Part shown: positions 26,805 to 35,590 of the stretch, in pieces | Layout of the letters: each line of letters opens with the position of its first letter | Numbering within the stretch: the first letter of the stretch is position 1 | From: Segatella copri | GTDB taxonomy: Bacteria > Bacteroidota > Bacteroidia > Bacteroidales > Bacteroidaceae | DNA: 64,000 bases | Reading direction: 5' to 3' | Assembly: GCF_026015295.1 (NCBI RefSeq) | Contig: NZ_JAPDUW010000001.1 | Location: forward strand, 3,185,501 to 3,249,500 | Position numbers and translations under genes: made by a program | The notes under the pieces: model-generated | What the model saw: only the letters and a program-made list of their open reading frames with translations | Told to the model about the DNA's origin: nothing | Database searches by the model: none

Positions 26805-29800
26805 TTAAAAATATCCTCCTTTTTCCTTCACATAGTTCATTAATTCGCTAAAAATCTGATTATTGCGCAATATCTCCGGGTTGCCTGTCATAATCATCTG
26901 CTTTCGGGCACGGGTGATGGCTACGTTCAGCTTGCGGTCGATGATGGCGCCGTCTTCTACGAAACTGTTGCCTGCAAGGAAGTCGAGCTGCCAGATGTTC
27001 TGGATGGTGAAACTGTAGATGATGACATCTCGCTGGCTGCCCTGGTACCGCTCTACGGTATCGATACTGATTTTCTCCAGTTCCGGAATACCGAGCTTTT
27101 CGATGCCTTTGCGCACCATGGCTATCTGGTTGCGGTAAGGAACGATGACGCCTACCGTCTTCTTGGCATCGAAACGCTCTCCATAGAAGCGGTGGATGCG
27201 GCGAAGCAGGTCTACAACGATTGCTGCCTCGTTGGCATTGATCTTATCAGATACATTCGGTTCCTTGCAGAATTTGGATGGGAGGAATATCATGCGGTGC
27301 TCCTTCAGCAGGTCGTCGAGCGCATCTTCTGATGGGAGAGTATATGACAGCTCCGTCTCCAACTGGTGTGGACATGGCACGGGTTCCAGTTTCTCCCGAC
27401 GGTAGAACATCCGGTTAGGAAACTCTGCAATCTCGGGATGCATTCTTCCTTGGCGGCGCAGAATGCCGATGAATTCGCTGCGTTCTTCGTGATCTTCCCA
27501 ATGAATCAGACGTTCGAAGAGGGAGTTGCGGCAGTTGGTAAGACAGATGTTCTGCAGGATGCTCATGTCGATGACGCCACCTTTCTGACTGTCGTTGATG
27601 GTAGGAATGCCTGAATCCTGCTCGCTCTGCTGCACCACGGCTGGCAACTGCTTGTAGTCGCCAATGAGGATGAACTTATCCACGGCAGACAGGAGACCGA
27701 TGAGATTAGGCTCCAGTATCTGGCTCGACTCGTCGATGATGGCAAGCTTGAAGTGCTTCAGCGAGAAGATGAACGGCTTGGAGGTCATCATCGAAGTGGT
27801 GCCCACGATTACACGCGTTCCTATTATATATTGTTTGATGGCTTCGAGCTTCGGACAGTCGCTGATGGCTTTCTCTATCAGATAAGGGCGGAACCGCTCA
27901 TCGCAGGAGTACTCGCTGCCGAGGCGAAGGAATGGAATGCCCGAATCTACCAGCATCTCGCAGATTTCATCTACGGCTCGGTTGGTATAGCTCATCAGGA
28001 GAATGGAGGAAGCGGGCTGCTGAGCCGTCTTGCCTCCCGAGGCGATGCTTTCTGCTGTTGGCATTCCCGTTCCGTCGTTCAATGCTTCTTCTACCATAAA
28101 CTTCAGGGCACGACTGGTCTTTCCTGTTCCCGGAGGTCCCACGAGCAGGAAGTAATCCTGTGCCTGCTTGGCACGGAGAATGATGTCGTCCAGTACATCA
28201 TCGTAATGTCTGGTCAATGTAAGCGAGGCGTTTCTTTGCGGGGCACGCTGCCCTAACAGCAGGTCGCGTTTCTCCTTGGGTGCACAGATAAACTGGTGCA
28301 GGTTACGTATGCTTCCGCCTGTCGATGCATCGCTCGTTCCATGTTCTATGGCGTAAGGCAGATTCATCTCGAAGATATCGGCATTCTGCTGTCCGTCGGT
28401 GAGATGCACCACAATCTCATCGCTGTGAATCTCCTGCAGTACACCTTTATATAATATAGCCTTTCTTACGTCGGGTTCTTCCTTCAGCTTGTAGGTATAG
28501 AGATACACCATGTCGCCGATACGGAAGTTGGGCAGGAAGTCCTTTCCCTGGTCGGGCACACTCAGGGTGATGGTATCATATCCGCTTCCTGCGCTGCTCT
28601 GTTCCTTTCGGATGATGTGCAGGTCGGTATAGATATTGCCGGCATCTTTCTTTTCGGCGAGTGGCATGGTCCAGAGGTCGGAACTGGATGTGTTCGTTCC
28701 TTCCTGTGCGCCCACCTTGCTGATCATCTGTTCCCGCAACACGAAGGTCATCATGCGGCAGAAGTAGGCCTCTTCTATTGGGGAGAGGTTGTGGAGCGGA
28801 CTGGTGATGGCTTCTATCTGCGGCTTCAGATACTTGTTGTAGAAGAAATCCTGCGTGCCTGCTACATTGAGTACATCGGGTGTAAACTCGTTAAGTGCAT
28901 GCTCGAATCCCTCCTTGGCTATCTCGAAGGAAGCGGCTACCAGCTGGTTGCGGTATTCGATGGCCTCCTTGAAGAGCTTTTGGTAGTAAGCTACCACCAT
29001 CAGTCCGTCTTGCGGCTGATACTTGGAGTAGAGCAGACGGATATTCACGCGGTCGTTGCTCAGCTTGAAGTTGTGCTGCAATACGCCATAGTAGAGCAGC
29101 AGCTGTACATAGTGGGGCTCCAGCTGATAACTGTGATAACCCGGATCTACCTGATGGGTTTCGATATTCATGTTGCGTCCCGATTTCTGCTCCACCAGCA
29201 GTTTGCAGTCGGTGGTCATCAGGTCCACACGTCCCTGTATGCCGAGTGCTTCGCAGACGAACGAAGGTTCGAGGATGGCTTTCTTCCTGTTGTAAAGACT
29301 TTCGCCACGGAAGGCTGACATCTGTGCCTGCGATGCGGTGCGGGGAAAGAGAATATCCACTACCTGCTGCAGATTGAATGCCTGCTGGTTGGCATCGGTA
29401 TAGAATTTCTTGGCATCAAACCAGGGACAGGTGCAGAACTCCAGGGCTTTCTCCCTGAAATTCGTCTTTATGGTTTCGTTCATCTGGTATTTGCCGTTTG
29501 TATTGATGATGTCATCCAGCGCAGCACCGGCAAAGTTACCGAGCAGGGTAGCCTGGGTGTTGGCGCGGGGTTTCATCTGGTTCAGCAGATAGAGCAGGGG
29601 ATGATGACCGAAAGCCGTGAAGCAGGTGGCAATACTACTGATATCTACCAGATAATCGGGTTCCACCACGATGAGTCGGGGGGTGATGACGGGCTGCTTT
29701 ACCTGACAGTCGAGCAGGTTGAGCTGCATACCTTCCTTCAGGATATCCCAGAGGTAGGTATGGTCGATATGGTTTTCTTCGTCTTTCAGTTGAACGAGAT

Positions 29801-30290
29801 ATTCCTCTTCGTCAGCATCTTGGTCAATATCCACGCGGATGAAATCGCTGTCCCAGTTCTTCACGATGCAGCGGATGCGGCGGTTGTTGATTTCCAGTCC
29901 TTTCTGATAAGGGCGGTTGGTATGGGGAATGAGCACGTTCAGCTCGTGGGGAACATCCACTCCGAATACGGCAGAGATGAAGATGGCTAGGGCACGTGCA
30001 TCATATTTCAAATCTTCGCTTGAGAGTGGTTCCTGCGAATTACTGTGCCGGCGCATGGTCTGGATGGCAATCTTGTCTGCCACCTTGATGCCGTGAGCCT
30101 TACAGAGATAATCCACCTGGGAGAAAAGGTTACCGAAAGCCTGTTTCGTTTCCTTCACTCCTTCGTGGCAGCAGAGGATGAGCGTATCGTGCATCATCTT
30201 GTTGCGTGTCTTCGGCTCCAGTTCGGGGAGTATCAAAAGTTCTCTTACCCTAAGGAAGAGTTCTGCGGCGCTGATATTGTTTTGATTCAT
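26805..30290 (-). CDS. Dna2-like fusion of a PD-(D/E)XK nuclease and an SF1B helicase
   Basis: A 1,161-residue cytoplasmic protein. Residues ~230-470 contain a RecB/Cas4-type nuclease region with GIQGRVDLMTT and LLVEQKSGRN (the D...E-x-K active site), then a helix with PHYVQLLLYYGVLQ. The C-terminal half is a superfamily 1 helicase: Walker A GPPGTGKTSRALKF (~718), SYTNRAVDEICEML, Walker B IDESSQILEP, GDYKQLPAVVQQ, VIVPYRNQ, TVERYQGSQRDVI and AITRARKQ. This is the Dna2/Upf1-like order, so a role in processing DNA ends or flaps is likely. The -7 box (CAAAGTTA, 30297-30304) is only 6 bp from the start codon, so the message may be leaderless. Confidence 0.85.
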   Translation of the reverse strand: MNQNNISAAELFLRVRELLILPELEPKTRNKMMHDTLILCCHEGVKETKQAFGNLFSQVDYLCKAHGIKVADKIAIQTMRRHSNSQEPLSSEDLKYDARALAIFISAVFGVDVPHELNVLIPHTNRPYQKGLEINNRRIRCIVKNWDSDFIRVDIDQDADEEEYLVQLKDEENHIDHTYLWDILKEGMQLNLLDCQVKQPVITPRLIVVEPDYLVDISSIATCFTAFGHHPLLYLLNQMKPRANTQATLLGNFAGAALDDIINTNGKYQMNETIKTNFREKALEFCTCPWFDAKKFYTDANQQAFNLQQVVDILFPRTASQAQMSAFRGESLYNRKKAILEPSFVCEALGIQGRVDLMTTDCKLLVEQKSGRNMNIETHQVDPGYHSYQLEPHYVQLLLYYGVLQHNFKLSNDRVNIRLLYSKYQPQDGLMVVAYYQKLFKEAIEYRNQLVAASFEIAKEGFEHALNEFTPDVLNVAGTQDFFYNKYLKPQIEAITSPLHNLSPIEEAYFCRMMTFVLREQMISKVGAQEGTNTSSSDLWTMPLAEKKDAGNIYTDLHIIRKEQSSAGSGYDTITLSVPDQGKDFLPNFRIGDMVYLYTYKLKEEPDVRKAILYKGVLQEIHSDEIVVHLTDGQQNADIFEMNLPYAIEHGTSDASTGGSIRNLHQFICAPKEKRDLLLGQRAPQRNASLTLTRHYDDVLDDIILRAKQAQDYFLLVGPPGTGKTSRALKFMVEEALNDGTGMPTAESIASGGKTAQQPASSILLMSYTNRAVDEICEMLVDSGIPFLRLGSEYSCDERFRPYLIEKAISDCPKLEAIKQYIIGTRVIVGTTSMMTSKPFIFSLKHFKLAIIDESSQILEPNLIGLLSAVDKFILIGDYKQLPAVVQQSEQDSGIPTINDSQKGGVIDMSILQNICLTNCRNSLFERLIHWEDHEERSEFIGILRRQGRMHPEIAEFPNRMFYRREKLEPVPCPHQLETELSYTLPSEDALDDLLKEHRMIFLPSKFCKEPNVSDKINANEAAIVVDLLRRIHRFYGERFDAKKTVGVIVPYRNQIAMVRKGIEKLGIPELEKISIDTVERYQGSQRDVIIYSFTIQNIWQLDFLAGNSFVEDGAIIDRKLNVAITRARKQMIMTGNPEILRNNQIFSELMNYVKEKGGYF

Positions 30291-30412
30291 AGGCTACAAA
30301 GTTACGAAAATTATAACTACTCTTATAATAAAGGTATTTATAATTATTGATAATTAACTGTTGAACAGGAATGCGTATTTAAGGAAATTTAGGGCGTTTG
30401 TGCAAAAAAGTG

Positions 30413-30484
30413 TATCTTTGCAGCAAAAGTACTAAAAAATAATGCAAGAAATGCTTACCGTATCATTTCTTTTTTGTATATTTG
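30413..30484 (+). promoter_or_regulatory. candidate promoter boxes of the guanine deaminase gene
   Basis: Two -7 boxes, TATCTTTG (30413-30420) and TATATTTG (30477-30484), lie 52-116 bp before the start; neither has an exact TTTG at the right distance. Between the second box and the gene is a CCCCC...GGGGG inverted pair. Confidence 0.5.
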
Positions 30485-30535
30485 TAGCCCCCAATTGAAA
30501 AGAAGGGGGTATTATTAATCTAAAAATATTAAACA

Positions 30536-31003
30536 ATGACAAAGGAAGAATTGATGCATAGAGCCATTGAACTCTCAAAGAATAGCGTGAAGACGGGTGG
30601 CGGACCTTTTGGTGCTGTGATTGCCAAGGACGGTATTATCATCGCTGAGGCTTCCAACAGTGTAACCATCGACCTCGACCCTACGGCTCATGCCGAAGTG
30701 AACTGTATCCGACAGGCTACCCGCAAACTGAAGACCTTCAATCTGGAAGGTTGTGAGATCTATACCTCCTGCGAGCCTTGCCCGATGTGCCTGGGTGCCA
30801 TCTATTGGGCACATCTCGACCGTATCTATTATGCCAACGACCGGAAGGATGCGGCAAAGATAGGTTTCGATGATGAGTTTATCTACGAGGAGATAGACCG
30901 CAAGATAGAAGACCGCCACAAGCCGATGATTGCGCTGATGAGAGATGAGGCGCTCGGTGCCTTCCGTATGTGGGAGGAAAATGCGGAAAAGACGGAGTAT
31001 TAA
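30536..31003 (+). CDS. guaD: guanine deaminase-type nucleoside/base deaminase
   Basis: The 155-residue protein has the zinc-dependent cytidine-deaminase fold: PTAHAEVNCIR (zinc His and catalytic Glu) and SCEPCPMCLGAIYWA (zinc Cys pair). Length and the long C-terminal helix ending MWEENAEKTEY fit the GuaD family, which converts guanine to xanthine, better than the tRNA adenosine deaminase TadA. The next gene is a nucleobase permease and a xanthine phosphoribosyltransferase lies 2.8 kb on, so a role in purine salvage is likely. Confidence 0.8.
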   Translation: MTKEELMHRAIELSKNSVKTGGGPFGAVIAKDGIIIAEASNSVTIDLDPTAHAEVNCIRQATRKLKTFNLEGCEIYTSCEPCPMCLGAIYWAHLDRIYYANDRKDAAKIGFDDEFIYEEIDRKIEDRHKPMIALMRDEALGAFRMWEENAEKTEY

Positions 31004-31016
31004 TGAGATAAGATAA

Positions 31017-31060
31017 AAAGGGAAGGTTGCACGGAATATGAACCGCAGCCTTCCTTTTTT
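31017..31060 (+). terminator. terminator of the guanine deaminase gene
   Basis: GGAAGGTTGC pairs with GCAGCCTTCC (one mismatch), followed by a T run. Confidence 0.75.
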
Positions 31061-31209
31061 CGTAGATTCTTCTTGTATTCTATCATGCGGGATAGAGAAA
31101 AATGGAGAAAAGGAACGATTTCTCAGATTTTCTTTGTAATTTTGCCGCCAAATTCAGAAAAGACACTGAATTGATGGATAATGGAAATTCTCTAATTATT
31201 ATAACGACA

Positions 31210-32517
31210 ATGGAACAGTCAATAGAAAATCTCTACAAATTAGACGGCAGAGTGCCCGTTGGTAAAGCACTCCCATTTGGCCTTCAGCATGTGCTGGCGA
31301 TGTTCGTCAGCAATATTGCGCCAATCATGATTCTCGCTGGTGCGATAGGTTTGGACAGTTCGGTGAGCGCCGTGCTTATCCAGAACTGTATGGTCATCGC
31401 CGGTATCGGTACCTTGGTGCAGCTTTATCCGGTATGGCGTATCGGTTCACGCCTTCCTATCGTGATGGGTATCTCCTTCACCTTCCTTTCGCTCGCCATC
31501 GCCATTGCCGGTGCTCATGGTATGGGTACTTTGATCGGCGCTGTCATCATTGGTGGTCTGGTAGAAGGAACACTCGGACTTTTCGCCAAGTATTGGATCA
31601 AGCTCATTCCGCCTGTAGTAGCCGCTACCGTGGTAACAGCCATCGGTTTCTCGCTCCTTCCTGTTGGTGCCAACTCTTTTGCGGGTGGTCAGGGTGCAGC
31701 TGATTTCGGTAGCATGAACAACTGGGTTGTGGGTTCTGTCACTTTGCTGGCTTGTCTGCTTTGTCAGATTTTCGCCAAGGGTTTCTTGCGTTCACTCTCT
31801 GTATTGGTAGGACTGCTGGTAGGTTACATCCTGGCTCTGTTTATGGGAATGATAGATTTCAGCGGACTTTCTGGTCTCTCTATCGTAGCTTTGCCAAAGC
31901 TTCTTCCATTCACTCCTGAATTCAATATCGGTGCTATTCTCTCAGTTGTAGCTGTATATCTGGTTTCTGCCACAGAGACGATTGGTGATACTTCTGCTCT
32001 CTGCAACAGTGCGTTGAAGCGTGATCCTAAGACTAAGGAGATGGGTGCGGCAGTCTGCTGCGATGGTTTCGTAAGTTCGGTTTCCGGTCTTTTCGGTTGT
32101 ACTCCTATCACTTCATTCAGTCAGAACGTAGGTTTGGCAGCGATGTCGGGAGTAGTGAACCGCTTTACTATTGCCATGGGTGCCATCATCATGATTATCG
32201 GTGGTATCTTCCCAGCTATCGGTTATGTATTGACTACGATTCCTCAGGCTGTATTGGGCGGCTGTACCATCATGATGTTCGGTAGCATCCTCTTTGCCGG
32301 TTTCGGCATGATGGCGCGTACCGGCTTCTCTCAGCGCAACATGGTCATCGTGAGTCTTTCGCTCAGCGTAGGTCTCGGATTCACATCTGCAACAGGTATG
32401 TTCAACATCTTCCCAGAGATTGTGCGCACCGTTTTTGCAGATAACTGTGTGGCAGTAGTCTTCCTGCTCGCCGTTATCCTGAACCTCGTGTTGCCGAAGA
32501 ATCTGGATAAGGCATAA
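31210..32517 (+). CDS. NCS2-family xanthine/uracil permease
   Basis: A 435-residue inner-membrane nucleobase:cation symporter with about 12-14 hydrophobic segments. Family motifs include LPFGLQHVLAMFVSNIAPI near the N-terminus and SATETIGDTSALCNSALKR in the substrate-binding half. I chose the ATG at 31210 (MEQSIENLYKLDG) because the longer frame would run back across a -7-type box (TAATTTTG, 31137-31144). Lying between guaD and xpt, it more likely imports xanthine or another purine than uracil, but the substrate cannot be fixed from sequence alone. Confidence 0.92.
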   Translation: MEQSIENLYKLDGRVPVGKALPFGLQHVLAMFVSNIAPIMILAGAIGLDSSVSAVLIQNCMVIAGIGTLVQLYPVWRIGSRLPIVMGISFTFLSLAIAIAGAHGMGTLIGAVIIGGLVEGTLGLFAKYWIKLIPPVVAATVVTAIGFSLLPVGANSFAGGQGAADFGSMNNWVVGSVTLLACLLCQIFAKGFLRSLSVLVGLLVGYILALFMGMIDFSGLSGLSIVALPKLLPFTPEFNIGAILSVVAVYLVSATETIGDTSALCNSALKRDPKTKEMGAAVCCDGFVSSVSGLFGCTPITSFSQNVGLAAMSGVVNRFTIAMGAIIMIIGGIFPAIGYVLTTIPQAVLGGCTIMMFGSILFAGFGMMARTGFSQRNMVIVSLSLSVGLGFTSATGMFNIFPEIVRTVFADNCVAVVFLLAVILNLVLPKNLDKA

Positions 32518-32538
32518 GAATCAAAGATATTTATAGAT

Positions 32539-32585
32539 AAAAAGGTGCAACTCACTTTCTTACTTGTGAGTTGCACCTTTTTTGC
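32539..32585. terminator. terminator between the permease and the hydrolase-nucleotidase gene
   Basis: A perfect stem, AAAGGTGCAACTCAC with GTGAGTTGCACCTTT, with a T run on the plus strand and an A tract before it. Confidence 0.9.
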
Positions 32586-32610
32586 TATAAACTGTTAACT
32601 ATTAACTAAA

Positions 32611-33597
32611 TCACTGTCCTCCCAGTCTTTCGAAGAAGGTGATGATTTCTTCGAAGGTCTTGAATTCATCGCTGCCGTATTCTATCGTCGTACCCATGAA
32701 ACCATCGCATGGGCTAGGGTCGATGAAGTAATCGCCGTAGAGCAGGTTCTTCTGGTTGCAGAAGATGATGTGGTTGTAGGCTGGGGTAGAGAGATATTCC
32801 TCCACCCAGATCTGTACCTTCGCCATGTATTCATGGTCGTTGGTTGGCGCTGGGGCTACGATATATACGTTGTAATGCTCTATCAGCATCTCGTAAGCCT
32901 TGTGCATCGAGCTGGTTGCCTTCATGTAACTGTCGTGCAGGGCATCGAAGTCGATGTATACGATAGGGCGTTCCTTGCCGTTCTGCTTGTCGTCAATCCA
33001 GCGGATAACCGGACAGAGATAGTGGAATGCTACCTTGTCGATAAGTCGGTGCTCGCCATGGAATGGGATGGCGAGCGGATAGTGCTCGTGGAAGAGGTCG
33101 AAGGTATGGACCAGCGGATCAGCATCGCCGAAGAGACCGTAAACACGTTGCTGCTCCTCGGGAGTAATGTCCTGGAAGCAACGCTCGGTAAAGTCACGGT
33201 ATTCCTTGATGAGGCCTTTGTTAACCATCAGTTCGTTCACTCCGTCCTTTCTCGGGTTCTGGAATTCCTGCTTGCCGGTCATGCTGCTCATCGTATCGCC
33301 CATCTTGAAGGCAGGGTTTACGAGGATGCGGTCGAATCCTTTCAGCAGTTCGGTATACATGCCTCCCATCGAGGTACCGATGATGAGGTCGGGCTTCTCA
33401 GTCTCCGCCATCTTCTGCAGCATCTCTATGCCCTCTTCAGGATGTACCGGGATGTCTTCAGCCACGAGGGTGGCATTCGGCATCAGTTCCTGCAACATCT
33501 TTACGGTGCCGCTCTGTGCAGAAGAGAGGAAACCGTGAACATACATGATTTTCTTGCCCGACATGAGGTCGGGGAATTGTTTGATATATGGATTCAT
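32611..33597 (-). CDS. YqiA-like esterase fused to a 5'(3')-deoxyribonucleotidase-like HAD domain
   Basis: The 328-residue protein seems to join two enzymes. Residues ~14-185 are an alpha/beta-hydrolase of the YqiA/UPF0227 type, with IMYVHGFLSSAQSG, the nucleophile elbow GTSMGGMYTE and a DPLVH segment with the later HRL histidine. Residues ~208-328 start with VYIDFDALHDSY, a D-x-D HAD motif, and contain LLYGDYFIDPSPCDGF as in NT5C-type nucleotidases. The first Asp-Phe-Asp is intact. Substrates are unknown. It is monocistronic. Confidence 0.7.
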   Translation of the reverse strand: MNPYIKQFPDLMSGKKIMYVHGFLSSAQSGTVKMLQELMPNATLVAEDIPVHPEEGIEMLQKMAETEKPDLIIGTSMGGMYTELLKGFDRILVNPAFKMGDTMSSMTGKQEFQNPRKDGVNELMVNKGLIKEYRDFTERCFQDITPEEQQRVYGLFGDADPLVHTFDLFHEHYPLAIPFHGEHRLIDKVAFHYLCPVIRWIDDKQNGKERPIVYIDFDALHDSYMKATSSMHKAYEMLIEHYNVYIVAPAPTNDHEYMAKVQIWVEEYLSTPAYNHIIFCNQKNLLYGDYFIDPSPCDGFMGTTIEYGSDEFKTFEEIITFFERLGGQ

Positions 33598-33731
33598 ATT
33601 CTTATAGTTTTATAGGGGGCATCATATCATGCTCCCTGAACATCTTATTCATTTCTGCTGCAAAATTACGCTAAATTGCAGACAAAACAAAATTATTGGG
33701 CGATAAACTTCCTTGTTTGCGAAAAAAGTAG

Positions 33732-33739
33732 TAATTTTG
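33732..33739 (+). promoter_or_regulatory. candidate -7 box of xpt
   Basis: TAATTTTG, 32 bp before the start codon. The TTTG at 33716-33719 is too close (12 bp) to be a standard -33 element. Confidence 0.45.
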
Positions 33740-33771
33740 CACCCAATAACCATATTAAAGTTCAAGTCATA

Positions 33772-34338
33772 ATGGATTTACTGAAAGAAAGAATTATGCA
33801 GGAGGGCAGATGCTTTCCTGGTGGAATCTTAAAAGTAGACAGCTTTGTAAACCATCAGATGGACCCTATTCTGATGATGGACTTAGCTAAGGAATTCGTG
33901 CGCCTTTTCAAGGACATCAAGTACAACAAGATTATTACTATTGAGGCTTCGGGCATCGCGCCTGCCATCATGGTAGGTTATCTGACCAATCTTCCTGTTG
34001 TGTTCGTCAAGAAAAAGCAGCCTAAGACTATGGAGGGTATGATTACCTCTGTGGTTCACTCTTTTACAAAGGACCGCGATTATACGGTTTGTGTGAGCAA
34101 CAGTTATCTTACTCCTGAGGACCATGTTATCTTTATCGATGACTTCCTTGCCAATGGTAATGCGTCTAAGGGCGTGATGGACCTTTGCGAGAAGGCTGGT
34201 GCCAAGATTGAGGCGATGGGTTTCATCATCGAGAAGGCTTTCCAGCATGGTGGTGACTTCCTGCGCAAGGAGGGAATCCGTTATGAGGCGCTCGCTACCG
34301 TAGAGAGCCTGGATGATTGCAAGATTGTCTTGAAGTAA
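33772..34338 (+). CDS. xpt: xanthine phosphoribosyltransferase
   Basis: Xpt salvages xanthine to XMP using PRPP. The 188-residue protein matches the Gram-positive-type Xpt layout: [20 protein letters not shown] at the N-terminus, [11 protein letters not shown], and the PRPP loop [15 protein letters not shown] chose the ATG at 33772, which begins the family's usual N-terminus; the longer frame crosses the promoter. It completes a loose purine-salvage neighbourhood with guaD and the NCS2 permease. Confidence 0.93.
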   Translation: MDLLKERIMQEGRCFPGGILKVDSFVNHQMDPILMMDLAKEFVRLFKDIKYNKIITIEASGIAPAIMVGYLTNLPVVFVKKKQPKTMEGMITSVVHSFTKDRDYTVCVSNSYLTPEDHVIFIDDFLANGNASKGVMDLCEKAGAKIEAMGFIIEKAFQHGGDFLRKEGIRYEALATVESLDDCKIVLK

Positions 34339-34358
34339 AACATCTTATTATATATAGT

Positions 34359-34388
34359 AAAAGCCGCCTGTAATAGGGCGGCTTTTTT
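34359..34388. terminator. bidirectional terminator of xpt and the SGNH hydrolase gene
   Basis: AAAAGCCGCC pairs with GGGCGGCTTTT around a 7-nt loop, with a T run on one side and an A tract on the other. Confidence 0.85.
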
Positions 34389-34389
34389 C

Positions 34390-35583
34390 TTACTTGACGA
34401 TATCTGCGGCATAGATTCCCATCGCCTTGTAGCCTGCAGGGTTCGGATGGAGCCAGTCGCTGCTGGCATATTCCCGCTTCATCCTTCTGTCATCATTCGG
34501 GTCTTGAAGCAGCTTGGCGAAGTCTAGAATGCCATCTGCTTTCTTTGCCTGACTTCGAATCCAATCGTTTACGTAGAGTCGGGCTGCTTCGTGGAAGTGG
34601 CTGTAGTAGCCGGCACCCTTGAAAGGCGTGATGGTGCCCAGATAAACTTTCATCTTCCGTGCCTTCGCCTTCCTCATCATTCCCTGTATGCTCTCTATAA
34701 TCTGGCGGGCTACCGTTTCGCTGTTGCCGCTCTTGGCAGCACCAATGTCGTTGATGCCTTCAAAGATAATTACCTTCTTTACGCCGCTCTGCATCAGAAT
34801 GTCTCGGTCGAAGCGTTCCTTGGCGAGTGCCCCGAAACCGCCCGGCACGGTTACGCGGTTGTTGCCGATGCCCAGGTTCAGTACACCCTGGTTGGTTATC
34901 TTATGCTTCAGCTGCAGCATCTCCGACATAACATCGGGCCACCGGTTCTGGGCATTATCCGTAGAACATTTGCCGTCTGTGATAGAGTTGCCCATGATGG
35001 CGATGGCACTCATGTTGGTGCTCATCGTATACACATCGATGCCGCTGATGTTGTACCAGTGGTTCTCGCGGAAAGCCTTTTCGAAGTTGGTGTGGGCATT
35101 GGTTACTCCCTTCATGATATAAGAGGTGGTACGTGAGCCCATGTGAACAGTAGGCACATCGGGAGCCGAGGTGTAGTTGATGGTGATGGCTACGCGCTCC
35201 AGGTTCTTGAGATTGAACTTCAGGGCATCGCTCACTATCTGTTTGCCGGCAGGGATGGTAGCTTTGTAGCTGTTGCCGAACTTGAAGTATTGGGCCGATT
35301 TGGCATCAATCTTGAAGGAGTCTTTGGCGTGGGCGATATAGATGGAGCGTATCACTACGGGTTGCATCGAGTAGATATTGCTCAGTTTCAGTCTTATCAC
35401 GTCTCCTCCTACGCTTACCTTTACTATCTGGCGAACCGAACGGTTTGTCATGTTGTTATTATAGGGCATAAACGCTTTCACCACAGTCTGCGGTGCCGTA
35501 GCCCAAGTTCCAATCCATGTTTGTGCCGCCATCTGTAGTGTGTATGTGCAGATGAAGCATAGTATCATTATAAATCTTTTCAC
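34390..35583 (-). CDS. secreted SGNH/GDSL-family hydrolase
   Basis: A 397-residue exported esterase-type enzyme with a signal peptide ending ...LQMAAQ. An N-terminal beta domain (~25-185) precedes the SGNH domain, where the nucleophile Ser lies in IMGNSITDG (~197), the block III Asn in FEGINDIG and the catalytic Asp/His in SDWLHPNPAGY near the C-terminus. Relatives deacetylate polysaccharides or cleave lipids; the substrate here is unknown. It lies 7 bp downstream of the Rpn-family nuclease gene on the same strand, yet that gene looks like an unrelated arrival. Confidence 0.88.
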   Translation of the reverse strand: MKRFIMILCFICTYTLQMAAQTWIGTWATAPQTVVKAFMPYNNNMTNRSVRQIVKVSVGGDVIRLKLSNIYSMQPVVIRSIYIAHAKDSFKIDAKSAQYFKFGNSYKATIPAGKQIVSDALKFNLKNLERVAITINYTSAPDVPTVHMGSRTTSYIMKGVTNAHTNFEKAFRENHWYNISGIDVYTMSTNMSAIAIMGNSITDGKCSTDNAQNRWPDVMSEMLQLKHKITNQGVLNLGIGNNRVTVPGGFGALAKERFDRDILMQSGVKKVIIFEGINDIGAAKSGNSETVARQIIESIQGMMRKAKARKMKVYLGTITPFKGAGYYSHFHEAARLYVNDWIRSQAKKADGILDFAKLLQDPNDDRRMKREYASSDWLHPNPAGYKAMGIYAADIVK

Positions 35584-35590
35584 CTTGTTG

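Noticed and set aside
30485..30535. Possible riboswitch in the guanine deaminase leader
   Set aside because: Only a short CCCCC/GGGGG pair is visible; none of the conserved purine riboswitch loops are present.
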